From Acidiferrobacteraceae bacterium (lineage in GTDB: Bacteria; Pseudomonadota; Gammaproteobacteria; Arenicellales; UBA868), in the NCBI GenBank assembly GCA_002721105.1, contig PBJL01000033.1:168167-232166 (forward strand): a stretch of 64,000 bases of DNA, read 5' to 3'. This document shows, one piece after another, positions 36,357 to 45,964 of this stretch. The translations under genes were made by a program, and so were the position numbers. Position 1 is the stretch's first letter. The number at the start of each line of letters is the position of its first letter. The notes beneath the pieces were generated by a model. It saw nothing but the letters and a program-made list of their open reading frames with translations, had not been told where the DNA came from and did no database searches.

Positions 36357-36773
36357 TTAATCTGATGGAATTACCGCTGTAACCTCGATCTCTAGCAACC
36401 ACTCAGGTCGGGCAAGCGCTGAGACCACAATGCCTGTTGAGCAAGGATAAACTCCTTTCAACCATTTACCCATCTCTTGATACACGACTTCGCGGTTACG
36501 AACATCTGTCAGATAGACTACTATGCGACAAATGTGCGACATACAGCTGCCACACTCCTTAAGCAACATATCGATATTTTGCATAGTTTCTTTCGTCTGT
36601 AATCTGGGATTTCCTAAATGTAAAGATTCTCTGCTATCCAAATCCTGAGATACTTGACCTCGGACAAAAATCATCTTGCCTTGAGCGATGACAGCTTGGC
36701 ATAGATCATTATCTAGATTCTGCTCAGGATAGGTCTCGCGTGTATTGAATTTCCGAATCCGTGTATGTGTCAT
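36357..36773 (-). CDS. RidA-family protein (second)
   Basis: A RidA-fold protein with GKMIFVRGQVSQDLD, LKECGSCMSHICRIVVYLTDVRNR, and ARPEWLLEIEVTAVIPSD. The C-terminal glutamate-rich motif is retained. The start is set at the ATG at 36773 (MTHTRIRKF) because AGGAC lies seven bases before it; nine more codons upstream are open but lack a ribosome site. Its likely job is to hydrolyse an imine made by the neighbouring oxygenases. Confidence 0.85.
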   Translation of the reverse strand: MTHTRIRKFNTRETYPEQNLDNDLCQAVIAQGKMIFVRGQVSQDLDSRESLHLGNPRLQTKETMQNIDMLLKECGSCMSHICRIVVYLTDVRNREVVYQEMGKWLKGVYPCSTGIVVSALARPEWLLEIEVTAVIPSD

Positions 36774-36833
36774 GTTTAGTCCTGTAATTAGAACTGCCAA
36801 TCATTCATAAAATGTAGTTTGCAACATATAAAC

Positions 36834-37382
36834 CTAAGTATACCTCTCCCACGAGTACTCTAGCTCTTCGAGCGGCAACGAGGGTGAACCACCTGCAAGT
36901 TCATATGATCTTGCGCGATAGATCAAAGGCATACCTGGCCCATTTGTATGTAAGCCTGCTATCTCGCCGACAAAAATAAAGTGTGTTCCGTGTTGCAATT
37001 CATTTTTGACCTGGCAGTCAAGATTAACTAGAGCATTAAGCATTTGCGGGGCCCCCGTTACCCCTTTCTTCCAGCTCGCGCACAAAAAAGGATCCTTTCT
37101 TGACCCAACAAGTCTTCCGCTAAAAGCATCTGAAACATAGGCTTGATCAGACTTCAGAACGTTTACGCAAATAGCCATATTCTCACGAATAGTATGGCAG
37201 ACACCACTATCACGGTTAATACATACTAGAACTGAGGGTGGATCCACTGATACCGAACACATGCTACTAACAGTTATACCTCTTTTGCCAGCCACTCCAT
37301 CGGTAGTAACGACTGAAACTGTGGCGGCGATAAGGCTTAATGCCTCTCGAAAATTATCCGCAGATACCTGGTGTGGGCTCAT
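36834..37382 (-). CDS. flavin reductase, two-component monooxygenase type (HpaC-like)
   Basis: Provides reduced flavin to the HpaB-type hydroxylase directly upstream. It shows the flavin-reductase-like fold: VSVVTTDGVAGKRGITVSSMCSVSVDPPSVLVCIN, then HTIRENMAICVNVL and DAFSG. The start at 37382 has AGGAG six bases upstream; the frame is open 15 codons further but that part overlaps the hpaB-like stop region. Product 182 residues. Confidence 0.9.
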   Translation of the reverse strand: MSPHQVSADNFREALSLIAATVSVVTTDGVAGKRGITVSSMCSVSVDPPSVLVCINRDSGVCHTIRENMAICVNVLKSDQAYVSDAFSGRLVGSRKDPFLCASWKKGVTGAPQMLNALVNLDCQVKNELQHGTHFIFVGEIAGLHTNGPGMPLIYRARSYELAGGSPSLPLEELEYSWERYT

Positions 37383-37401
37383 CGAATCTCCTAGTGCTCT
37401 A

Positions 37402-38910
37402 TTATTTAGGATGTATGCTGCTACCAAATAGCTGACCTACGCTACTGTCGGACGCAATGTCGCTAGTCCAAACAGCCTCAGAGAGTCGTGCCGCGTTATA
37501 GGTATGACTTAAGGACTCATTCCAATCAAAATTTCTGTAAACCGCTGCTAGGTGTGCGAATGGTGGCGCTTGTGCAAAAAGTTGAAAGGTGAGTCTATGA
37601 CCTGCATAATCTGAATTTAAGAGATCTCTAGCGAAAGCAAGCAACTTACGGCGATCTTCTGCAAGCCAGTCATCATTGATCGAATAGAATTTTTCCATCC
37701 ATTTTCCAATCTCAGGATTTTGAAAACTCGCTGCGTCTGGTGTTACGCAGATCTGGCCACCGCAAAGTTCTCGTGCAATGTGTATCATGTTGGGTAACTG
37801 GGAGCACGCGTGTACTCGACCAGCATACAAGAGAGACTGGTTTGGCATTAATAACCCGCGTGGACTCCGTTCGGCTGAGGCAATCGATGCTGTTAAATGC
37901 GCATTGATGCCTTCCCTATAAACAGCAAGTTGGGCCAATTTTTCCTGAACAGCCGGCTGTTTATCGAGCCCAGTCTGGCGGACATTGAACAAGGCTGCTC
38001 CTATCATTAAATCAGCCATCCGCAAAATTCGTTGTACAAATGCAAAAGCGCTATACCTATGGAGTGTTGAGCGGATAAATGTCGCTGCACGTGTATGACG
38101 GTAAAATAAGACGTTTTCCCATGGAATTAAGACGTTATCAAAGACAACCAGTGCATCTATCTCGTCAAACTGATTTGCAAGGGGATAATCTTCCGTTGGA
38201 GCACGCCCTGCAAAACCTGTCCGGCAAATCATTCGGATGCCTGGGGATCCAAGTTCACAAATAAAACCCACAGCATAATCTGAGAGCTCAGAATTTCCCC
38301 AATTGGCGATAGTTGGTTTAGTGAATGCCTGATTAGAATAAGGTGCGGCCGTCTCATACTTCGCACCTCGGACTATAATACCTTTATCTGTCTCCTTCAC
38401 CACATGTAAAAGCATGTCAGGATCTTGTTCTTGCGGCGCCTTTGAGCGATCCCCTTTCGGATCGGTATTAGCTGAAACATGAAATATATCTCCACTAATT
38501 ACCTTGTCGATATGATTTTCAATATTTTTTGAAAATTGTGGGTCAACTTCATCTAAGACATCATATCCATCATATAGTGACCACATTTCGCCGACTGTTT
38601 CGTCGCCTACTCGGGTAACAATCCCTCCTATATCACTCATTATCTTATCTGTAGCAGTTCTCTTATCGTGCCAATCCTGTTGCGTTCTTGGTAACTTCAG
38701 GCCAATTGCAAATTGTTCTCCATTGTTTTCGTACGTCATGTAATCGCATGTTGTCGGATCGGCTTGCATATCATAAATACGTGCTCTTACGTCAATAATC
38801 GGTTTAAGCATAGGGTGTTGTGTTAGGTCCTTGACTTTTTCCCCGTCAATCCAAACCTCTCGCCCATCTCTTATTGATTCGCGATATTCATCACCTGTTC
38901 GAATCATCAT
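37402..38910 (-). CDS. HpaB-family flavin-dependent hydroxylase
   Basis: The oxygenase component of a two-component FADH2-dependent monooxygenase. It has the family start IRTGDEYRESIRDGREVWIDG, YRHTRAATFIRSTLHRYSAF in the middle, and LCGGQICVTPD in the C-terminal domain. I set the start at the double ATG at 38910, just after AGAGGAGAG, which gives 502 residues and aligns with 4-hydroxyphenylacetate 3-hydroxylase. A 41-codon open extension upstream does not look like part of the protein. Relatives hydroxylate phenols, pyrroles and N-heteroaromatics. It heads a seven-gene minus-strand run. Confidence 0.9.
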   Translation of the reverse strand: MMIRTGDEYRESIRDGREVWIDGEKVKDLTQHPMLKPIIDVRARIYDMQADPTTCDYMTYENNGEQFAIGLKLPRTQQDWHDKRTATDKIMSDIGGIVTRVGDETVGEMWSLYDGYDVLDEVDPQFSKNIENHIDKVISGDIFHVSANTDPKGDRSKAPQEQDPDMLLHVVKETDKGIIVRGAKYETAAPYSNQAFTKPTIANWGNSELSDYAVGFICELGSPGIRMICRTGFAGRAPTEDYPLANQFDEIDALVVFDNVLIPWENVLFYRHTRAATFIRSTLHRYSAFAFVQRILRMADLMIGAALFNVRQTGLDKQPAVQEKLAQLAVYREGINAHLTASIASAERSPRGLLMPNQSLLYAGRVHACSQLPNMIHIARELCGGQICVTPDAASFQNPEIGKWMEKFYSINDDWLAEDRRKLLAFARDLLNSDYAGHRLTFQLFAQAPPFAHLAAVYRNFDWNESLSHTYNAARLSEAVWTSDIASDSSVGQLFGSSIHPK

Positions 38911-39316
38911 ACTCTCCTCTTTTAAGTCGCTACGAACCTTTTGGGTACTGAAGTAAGGAGGTTGCCCTATAGTTTCTAGGTACTTCAACAAAATTGTAGA
39001 GACATTCTCGCCACTAAAGTATGCCCCCTCCAAACAATAGCTCCATCGAATTTATTTCATGATGTAATCATACTACTCTTGATAGGGCGTGTGATATGAT
39101 TTAGGGGGTAATAAGTAAACCGATAGCAAAAACGATAAACGCGAAAAATAGCTATTAATTGACTAATTAGTGCGTATTGAACGGTTAAATTCGACCCAAA
39201 TTGGCCTTGGAGTTGCGCCCCCAGTTTAACAGCAAAGATCCGTCATAACGGTATATCGATAAAACACAAGCCCACGTCTGGGCAAGCTCACAAATTTCAA
39301 CCTAAAGGGAGAGGGC

Positions 39317-39967
39317 ATGGCGTTGAGTCTTTATTATTCGGAACCTAGCGCGGCTATGGGAGTTCGTGTTCTTCTTGAAGAAATTGGTGTACCCTATGAT
39401 CTGGTCTGGACAGACATATCCTCGGATTCGATTCGAGATCCCCAACTTCTTGCGCTTAATCCAAACGGATGGATTCCTATACTTGTTTGGAAAGAAGGCG
39501 CAATGTACGAATGCGGAGCAATCACAATTTTTCTCTGTGATCAGTATCCAGATATCAGGTTGTCGCCGAGCACTCTGGATCCAAAAAGAGCTACGTTTCT
39601 GCAATGGCTATTCTTTTTTTCCAGTTCACTGCAGAATGCTTACCAGATGACTTTTTATTCAGATCGGTTTTGTATTTCGATCAATGAGGAATTTAGTGTT
39701 AAGGCCAGATCTCGATCTCGTTTAACAGAGCTGTGGGAAATCGTCGATGTTGCTATTGGAGATAAATCATGGATGTTAGGCAATGAATTTTCGGCGGTAG
39801 ATCTATACCTGTTTATGTTGACTACGTGGTTGTCGGATGAGCATAAACATCCCTCCATTGGGACGTTTCCCAATGTAAAACGCATTGCTGACAAGGTTTT
39901 GCAACGACCGTCTGTCCAGACAGTTTATAAAGCATATATTTCGCGTATCCACGGACAAATTCGATAG
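39317..39967 (+). CDS. glutathione S-transferase family protein
   Basis: A 216-residue GST with an N-terminal thioredoxin-like domain (SLYYSEPSAAMGVRVLLEE; LNPNGWIPILVWKEGAMYECGAIT with the cis-proline and the glutamate/cysteine region binding glutathione) and a helical C-terminal domain containing FSAVDLYLFM. AAGGGAGAGG precedes the ATG. It is followed after 11 bases by a Rieske oxygenase and is divergent from the hpaB operon. Likely role: thiol transfer to an oxidised intermediate, or isomerisation. Confidence 0.88.
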   Translation: MALSLYYSEPSAAMGVRVLLEEIGVPYDLVWTDISSDSIRDPQLLALNPNGWIPILVWKEGAMYECGAITIFLCDQYPDIRLSPSTLDPKRATFLQWLFFFSSSLQNAYQMTFYSDRFCISINEEFSVKARSRSRLTELWEIVDVAIGDKSWMLGNEFSAVDLYLFMLTTWLSDEHKHPSIGTFPNVKRIADKVLQRPSVQTVYKAYISRIHGQIR

Positions 39968-39978
39968 GAAAGCGTACC

Positions 39979-41082
39979 ATGAAAGGTCTAGAAAATCGGT
40001 ATTATGATAACCGAGAAGATTTTTTAATTGAGCGTACGAAGATTTTTGCATCGATGTGGGTCTGCATTGGATTTGCAAGTGATGTACCAGTTCCTGGGTA
40101 TGTTTATCCAATGGAGTTTATGGAGCTCCCACTAGTTGTCGTACGGGATCACGACAACATAGTAAGGGTTTTTCACAACGTGTGTCGCCATCGGGGGCAT
40201 GTGCTCGTGGCTAAATCGGGACAGTTTGATTCAACATTACGCTGTCCTTACCACTCATGGACTTACGCGTTTAATGGTTCGCTGATTAGAACACCACATA
40301 TAGGAGGGTTGGGTATACACGAGGTCACAACATTCGATCGAAATAAGGCAGGATTGATTTCAATTGATTGCCATGTTTGGAATGATCTACTTTTTATCAA
40401 TTTGGATGGTTCAGCTGATTCTTTCGACATGTTCATTAAACCATTAGAGAAGCGTTGGTCAAGATTATGGGGGGTAGGTGGCAGTAATGAGTTACGACTC
40501 CAAAAAAGGGATCAAGCAATCTGTTTTGATATAGATGCTAACTGGAAGCTTGTTGTTGAGAACTATCTTGAAGCTTATCATCTACCCACGATTCATTCAG
40601 AGCTCAATCGTATATCTCCTATGCAGGAGCATGAGATACAAGTTTCGGAGCGGTTTGCTGGCCAAGTTTCCCATTCGTATCAACTTGGAGCAGGGCACTA
40701 TGGTCATCTGCCTGCTTTCTCCGAATGGCCTTCAAGATTTCTGAAAGAGGCAGACTATCCTGTTCTTTTCCCCAATACATTGCTTGGCTTGCAGGCTGAC
40801 CATCTTTTTGTGATGGTTGTTATCCCAATTCATTTTAATGAAGTTAGGGAAGAGACGCGCCTTTACTTTGTAGGTGAAGAATCATTACAACTAAAATACG
40901 AAAACCTGAGGCAAGAGCAATCCATTTTTTGGAGGCGTGTTTTCGAAGAAGATGAAAGTGTTGTGAGAGGTATGCAAAAAGGTAGAGCGTCATTGGGTTT
41001 TGATGGTGGAATTTTGTCACCGATCCAAGATCGTGCAACTCGAGCGTTTCATGCGTGGATTAGTGATCGGCTTGATATATAG
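39979..41082 (+). CDS. Rieske non-heme iron oxygenase, alpha subunit (second)
   Basis: A 367-residue Rieske oxygenase. Ligands are in HNVCRHRGHVLV and CPYHSW, the iron site in NWKLVVENYLEAYHLPTIH. It differs clearly from the paralogue at 35193. Translation probably couples to the GST gene just upstream. Two separate Rieske oxygenases on either side of one divergent promoter region suggest two oxidation steps in one route. Confidence 0.87.
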   Translation: MKGLENRYYDNREDFLIERTKIFASMWVCIGFASDVPVPGYVYPMEFMELPLVVVRDHDNIVRVFHNVCRHRGHVLVAKSGQFDSTLRCPYHSWTYAFNGSLIRTPHIGGLGIHEVTTFDRNKAGLISIDCHVWNDLLFINLDGSADSFDMFIKPLEKRWSRLWGVGGSNELRLQKRDQAICFDIDANWKLVVENYLEAYHLPTIHSELNRISPMQEHEIQVSERFAGQVSHSYQLGAGHYGHLPAFSEWPSRFLKEADYPVLFPNTLLGLQADHLFVMVVIPIHFNEVREETRLYFVGEESLQLKYENLRQEQSIFWRRVFEEDESVVRGMQKGRASLGFDGGILSPIQDRATRAFHAWISDRLDI

Positions 41083-41142
41083 CTATCTGGCCCAAATGTG
41101 ATTAACCATGGCATTTTTTTCCCGAAATTAACAACCAGTTAA

Positions 41143-41925
41143 CTAGTATTGGAAGTGTCGTGTAGTCTCGCCCGATTTACCAATTTCAGTCATGGCATTA
41201 ACTCCTATAGCGAGATGAGTTTCAAGCCAATTCTCTGTAACGGTTCGGTCTGATTCTTCAGTCTTAATGCCATCCGGTGTAATTGGAATATCGGAAACTA
41301 GTAACAGTGCTCCTCGGGCAATCTGATTGTAGTGACCGACGATAAATATCGTTGCTGTTTCCATGTCAATACCGATCGATGTAGTTTTTTTCAGTTTAAC
41401 TTTGAAGTCTTGATCGTGTTCCCATATTCTTCGATTAGTTGTGTAAACCACACCAGTACGGTATTCATGATTTGCTTGGATCACCTTCTCTGATACAAAT
41501 TTGTGCAGTTTAAAAGATGGGAGTGCTGGGATTTCGATCGGAAAATAGTCATTGCTAGTTCCCTCACCACGAATAGCTGCTATAGGCAGGATAAAATGGC
41601 CAATTTCACTGGAATCTTTTAGGCCGCCACACTTTCCAAGAAAAAGTACGCCATCCGGGTCTCGTGCACTTAGTAGGTCCATAATGATTGCAGCATTAGG
41701 GGAGCCAATACCAAAATTAACAATGGTTAAGCCTTGGCTATTTGTTGCTGCTTGCATTGGTCGTGACTCTCCGTAAATGTCGCAGTTAAACATAGTTGCA
41801 AACCTGGACACATAGTCCGAGAAGTTTGTTAGAAGCACATAATCTCCAAAGTTATCGATTTCCATACCGGTGTACCGAGGTAACCAGTCTCTAGTAATAG
41901 TTAGTCGATCTTTAATTCTTATCAT
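41143..41925 (-). CDS. amn: AMP nucleosidase, short form
   Basis: Hydrolyses AMP to adenine and ribose 5-phosphate. The nucleoside-phosphorylase fold is shown by GLTIVNFGIGSPNAAIIMDLL, FLGKCGGL and the ribose-binding IDMETATIF. The 260-residue product lacks the N-terminal regulatory domain of E. coli Amn, matching the short class in other bacteria. It would link nucleotide turnover to adenine release, and may feed the purine locus 5 kb away. Confidence 0.85.
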   Translation of the reverse strand: MIRIKDRLTITRDWLPRYTGMEIDNFGDYVLLTNFSDYVSRFATMFNCDIYGESRPMQAATNSQGLTIVNFGIGSPNAAIIMDLLSARDPDGVLFLGKCGGLKDSSEIGHFILPIAAIRGEGTSNDYFPIEIPALPSFKLHKFVSEKVIQANHEYRTGVVYTTNRRIWEHDQDFKVKLKKTTSIGIDMETATIFIVGHYNQIARGALLLVSDIPITPDGIKTEESDRTVTENWLETHLAIGVNAMTEIGKSGETTRHFQY

Positions 41926-42265
41926 TTCTTGCCCCTATTCTTAGTCATTATCGGCTAGCTTAATATAATTTAACTAATATCTTATTCTTGTTAGAAAATT
42001 AAGACCACATGCTATTTCAACTTCGATGTAATACCTAAAATTTTTGGCTTCACAATCCAATCTTATCCAGGGTCTTAACCTCTATTATTAATCAGTAAAA
42101 ATATGATCCAGTGTTAATATCTCACGATATGACTAAAATAAGCCGAGTTTTTTAATTTAAAATCTCACTAATGTTAAATAGTCAACCAAGATTGGATACA
42201 GTAAACGTAACGGTTAGAATTAGTTCGGAATATAATAAACGGCGCACGTTGTAGATTATTGAATC
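41926..42265. other. AT-rich divergent intergenic region
   Basis: About 340 bases between the divergent amn and hydroxylase genes. I see no open frame, tRNA or strong hairpin; it presumably holds both promoters. Confidence 0.5.
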
Positions 42266-43033
42266 ATGATTTCTGATAAACAAAAAATGTTTCGTAAGAC
42301 ATACAGGTCAAATTTGGTCGGTTGGTATAGTGGATATGTCCACCTTCTTATCATTTATGGTATCGGATTCAGTTTGATATTTTATTTTTCTAGCCATCTC
42401 CAACAAATACAATGGTGGGAATGGGTAACAATTCCTATCGTTTTTCTTTTATGTAATATCTTTGAATGGTATTTACATAGGTATGTTATGCACCGACCAG
42501 TCAATCTTCCTGGTTTAAAAGCAATATATGAAAGACATACCATGAACCACCACCAGTTTTTTACCGACAGCGAGATGCGTTTTCTGAATCATAGAGATTG
42601 GCGAGTGACAGTTTTTCCGACCTATGCCCTAGTTGTTTTTACTTTAATATCTATCCCGCCGTCTTTGATTGTCGGCTATTTTTTGACCTCTAACGTTGGT
42701 TGGTTATTTATTTCCACCACTATTGGCATGTATCTAGTATATGAATTCATGCATTTTTGTTGTCATGTTAATGAAAATGTGTTCGTTGCAAATTGTCCTT
42801 TTGTTAATACGTTGAGACGTCATCACACTGCTCACCACAATCAATCAATGATGATGAACAAGAACATGAATCTCACATTTCCGATCACTGATTGGTTTCT
42901 TAAAACATCAGATCTAGATTGTGGCTTACTTCGACATCTTTTTAATGGTTACAGTACCAAATTCGTACGGGATGATTTACCAACAACCCCGAGGACGCCG
43001 CCCGAAGCGTCTTCTAGGCCTTACATTATTTGA
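42266..43033 (+). CDS. membrane fatty-acid/sterol hydroxylase-family di-iron protein
   Basis: A 255-residue membrane protein with the eight-histidine di-iron pattern of the fatty acid hydroxylase superfamily: HRYVMH, HTMNHH and LRRHHTAHHN, between hydrophobic helices. Such enzymes hydroxylate lipids, sterols or carotenoids. No lipid biosynthesis gene is adjacent apart from the small membrane protein 13 bases downstream. Substrate unknown. Confidence 0.82.
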   Translation: MISDKQKMFRKTYRSNLVGWYSGYVHLLIIYGIGFSLIFYFSSHLQQIQWWEWVTIPIVFLLCNIFEWYLHRYVMHRPVNLPGLKAIYERHTMNHHQFFTDSEMRFLNHRDWRVTVFPTYALVVFTLISIPPSLIVGYFLTSNVGWLFISTTIGMYLVYEFMHFCCHVNENVFVANCPFVNTLRRHHTAHHNQSMMMNKNMNLTFPITDWFLKTSDLDCGLLRHLFNGYSTKFVRDDLPTTPRTPPEASSRPYII

Positions 43034-43046
43034 GTAAACATACCCG

Positions 43047-43229
43047 ATGCCGACAAACATTAAGATTGGAGTGTCTATTCTTACGATTTTAGTTGCGTTG
43101 ACAATGTTTTATGTCGAGCGCCAGGTAAATAATGGACTGATCCAGTGGTTTGTCTTCGGGCTTGGTTTGTTCATGGCATTTTCACTATGGTTATTTCCAG
43201 AACCCAGAAAGACAAAATCATCCAAGTAA
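43047..43229 (+). CDS. small two-helix membrane protein
   Basis: Sixty residues with two hydrophobic segments (about 6-23 and 31-49) and a basic C-terminus FPEPRKTKSSK. I do not recognise it. It follows the hydroxylase by 13 bases on the same strand and is probably a partner or accessory of it. Confidence 0.6.
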   Translation: MPTNIKIGVSILTILVALTMFYVERQVNNGLIQWFVFGLGLFMAFSLWLFPEPRKTKSSK

Positions 43230-43464
43230 TTGTTTGTTATAAGTGTCTAATAATTTTGTTTCAGAAAACCTAGCCTACCGTTGGATGACTATAAGGAAAT
43301 TTGCTATCCTAAGTTAATCGATCATAGCGCCACACTCTAACAGATAGTTTAAGGCTTAAAGAGCTAGCAAAATGACTGATGATATTCAGATTTGATACTA
43401 TATTGATTGGTTTTAACTGCGTTCTTTTTGTAGACTAACAGTTTTCTTGACGGGGTGATTTGGA

Positions 43465-44652
43465 ATGGAGATCGAAAAAAAAGATGTTGCTACTATGTAC
43501 AACTTGCCAAGCAAGGTTATTTTTTGTCAACGTTGTACTATATCCAATCAGAGACCTCGTATCGCATTTGATGAAGACGGGATATGCAGTGCCTGTAAAT
43601 TCTCTGACTATAAAAGAACCATTGATTGGAAGCAGAGAGACTTAGAACTTAAGGCTCTTTGCGATCAGCATCGTAAAAATGACGGATCTTATGATGTCAT
43701 AGTGCCTGTGTCTGGCGGAAAGGATGGAGGGTTTGTTGCGCATATGCTGAAGTATAGATATGGCATGCATCCTCTGCTAGTGACTTGGTCGCCACATTTG
43801 TATACGAATATCGGACGACAAAATATCGAAAGTTTGATTAAAGTTGGCGGATTCGATCATATATTGGGAACAGTGAACGGCAAGGTTCATCGTTTGATGT
43901 CCAAGCTCGCTTTTTTGTATCTAGGCGATAATTTTCAGCCCTTCATATATGGGCAAACTAATTTCCCTCTAAAGCTTGCAGTTACCTATAACATTCAGCT
44001 AATTATGTATGGAGAAAACGGAGAGGTTGAGTATGGCGGTGACATGAAAAACGCAAACAGCCCAACTCGTAAAATTGAAGATCATGACGACCATTATTTC
44101 AGTGGAAAACCACCTGAATTTTGGGAAGCGTATGGAGTTTCACCAAAAGAAATTTATCCGTATAGGCCACCGGCTTATGATTTACTTATGCAGAACAAGA
44201 CGGAAATTCATTTTTTTAGCTACTATCATTTTTGGGACCCTCAAGAGAATTTTTATTATTGTGTAGAAAATACTGGTTTCAGGCCAAACGATGTTAGGTC
44301 GGAGGGAACATACTCAAAATATGCAAGTCTTGACGACAAAACAGATGGATTTCACTATTTTCTATCCTTTATTAAATTCGGTATTGGCCGAGCTACAAAT
44401 GATTCTGCTCATGAAGTCCGAGATGGAAAGATAACTCGTGATGAGGCCATAGCATTAGTGAAGAAGTATGATGGCGAATTCCCCCAAAAATACTTTGATG
44501 TATTTTTAGATTATGTAGGCATTACAGAAGAAATTTTTTCCGAGATCATAGATAGTTGGCGCTCCCCACATATTTGGTCGCATACCTCTGGGAATTGGGA
44601 ATTAACGCATCCTATTTGGAACGAACTTGGTGAGGCGGAAGATCTCAAATAG
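43465..44652 (+). CDS. N-acetyl sugar amidotransferase (WbpG/PseA-like)
   Basis: The ATP-pyrophosphatase loop PVSGGKDGG follows an N-terminal zinc-binding pair (CQRCTIS and CSACKF). The family adds an amidine nitrogen to acetamido sugars for O-antigen, or legionaminic and pseudaminic acids. ENGEVEYGGDMKNA and the C-terminal GEFPQKYFDVFL are typical. WbpG-type enzymes usually need HisH/HisF-like partners to supply ammonia, and none is nearby. The start at 43465 follows GGGGTG by seven bases. Confidence 0.87.
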   Translation: MEIEKKDVATMYNLPSKVIFCQRCTISNQRPRIAFDEDGICSACKFSDYKRTIDWKQRDLELKALCDQHRKNDGSYDVIVPVSGGKDGGFVAHMLKYRYGMHPLLVTWSPHLYTNIGRQNIESLIKVGGFDHILGTVNGKVHRLMSKLAFLYLGDNFQPFIYGQTNFPLKLAVTYNIQLIMYGENGEVEYGGDMKNANSPTRKIEDHDDHYFSGKPPEFWEAYGVSPKEIYPYRPPAYDLLMQNKTEIHFFSYYHFWDPQENFYYCVENTGFRPNDVRSEGTYSKYASLDDKTDGFHYFLSFIKFGIGRATNDSAHEVRDGKITRDEAIALVKKYDGEFPQKYFDVFLDYVGITEEIFSEIIDSWRSPHIWSHTSGNWELTHPIWNELGEAEDLK

Positions 44653-44740
44653 TTTTTTGACCAGTTTTGTGATCTTATTTATATTCTAACAAATACTTCT
44701 AGAATTTCTCAGAATTACACTAACCAAGATTTATCATTAA

Positions 44741-45964
44741 GTGATGAAAAGCATAAGTAATGTTATTAATAGCCCACCTCTTGATGGAGAATCTGAAAAT
44801 ATTATTCGATCTAAAGTAAGACAGAAACGAAAAAGGAAATTTTTTTTTTCGAAACCTGTTCAATCACCGGTTGTAATTTACGATACGACGGGTTCTGAGT
44901 TTGTTGGTGAAGCGTTAAGAGAGATAACTTCTTTTTCCACTTTAGAAGTTAGAGCAAAGATTAATTTACACTATTCCATTCTATTTCGATTCATTGCTCT
45001 GATATTTGTACGCTTTTTTAGCCAGAATGGATATTGGCGCAGAACGAGTAGAGGGGTGATGTATGATTGCGCTACCTTAATGACAATTAAACCGAAGGTA
45101 GTTCTCACTTTCATTGATAATAGTAACCGATTTGGTCTATTGAGTCGCGTATATCAAAAAGCCAAGTTTTTCGCTATTCAAAATGGTTTCCGTGGCCCGC
45201 GAGTTCAAGATTTTCCCAGAATCATTTATGTTACAAATTTGTTTTGCCATGGCCAAGAAACGGTAGACAAGTATAAAGAGGTTGGCCATAAGATTAATCA
45301 ATATTTCATCGTTGGATCACTGAAGGATGGTCTTTATCGTGCTGAGAATCGAGTCAAGCAGAAAAAGAAATTTGATATTTGTTTTATATCAGAATATCGA
45401 CACGAACGATTTTTGACTTCAATGCCTGGAGCCGCGCTAAATGCTCGAGTGATTTTATCTTATATCGAACGGTACTCTAAAACCTATGGTATGAATGTTT
45501 GTGTTGCCTTCAGCAGTAAAGATAATGTTGTTATTGAAGGTATCAGTGAGTCATGTCTTGAGGAACAGTTCATTAAAGAAAATATCGGAATGAGCAAACT
45601 TAGCCTAATTCCTAATGATGGGCGGTTTTCAACTTATAAAGCTATAGATGAAAGTCATGTCGCAATAAATCTTCAATCTACGATAGGCTTAGAAGCTTTT
45701 GGTCGTGGTTGCAAGGTGCTTTTTTGCAATGCTACCGGTGATTCCTATTATGATATTCCGGGCATCGGAAAAACTGGAATTTGGGCTTTACGGTTAGGGG
45801 TAGATGACTATAATTTATTTGAAGCTAGGTTAAAAGAAATAATCGCGTGTAGTGATGAAGAATGGCAACAGAAAACAAGTAATGTAGCAGATTATTTCGT
45901 ATCTTCTGAGGAAAAAGTCCTTCCCCAAGACAAGATTATTGAGGAAGTACACAAGCATCTATAA
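44741..45964 (+). CDS. putative surface-carbohydrate biosynthesis protein (LA_1612-like)
   Basis: A 407-residue protein with a basic N-terminus, a central FFAIQNGFRGPRVQDFPRI region and a C-terminal VAINLQSTIGLEAFGRGCKVLF, patterns of glycosyltransferase-like proteins of O-antigen loci in Leptospira and others. Signal for nucleotide-sugar binding is only general. It follows the amidotransferase by about 90 bases, so a shared role in modifying a surface sugar is likely. Confidence 0.6.
   Translation: MMKSISNVINSPPLDGESENIIRSKVRQKRKRKFFFSKPVQSPVVIYDTTGSEFVGEALREITSFSTLEVRAKINLHYSILFRFIALIFVRFFSQNGYWRRTSRGVMYDCATLMTIKPKVVLTFIDNSNRFGLLSRVYQKAKFFAIQNGFRGPRVQDFPRIIYVTNLFCHGQETVDKYKEVGHKINQYFIVGSLKDGLYRAENRVKQKKKFDICFISEYRHERFLTSMPGAALNARVILSYIERYSKTYGMNVCVAFSSKDNVVIEGISESCLEEQFIKENIGMSKLSLIPNDGRFSTYKAIDESHVAINLQSTIGLEAFGRGCKVLFCNATGDSYYDIPGIGKTGIWALRLGVDDYNLFEARLKEIIACSDEEWQQKTSNVADYFVSSEEKVLPQDKIIEEVHKHL

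Noticed and set aside
38911..39033. 41-codon upstream extension of the HpaB-type hydroxylase
   Set aside because: A strong ribosome site precedes the double ATG at 38910, which also fits the family start.
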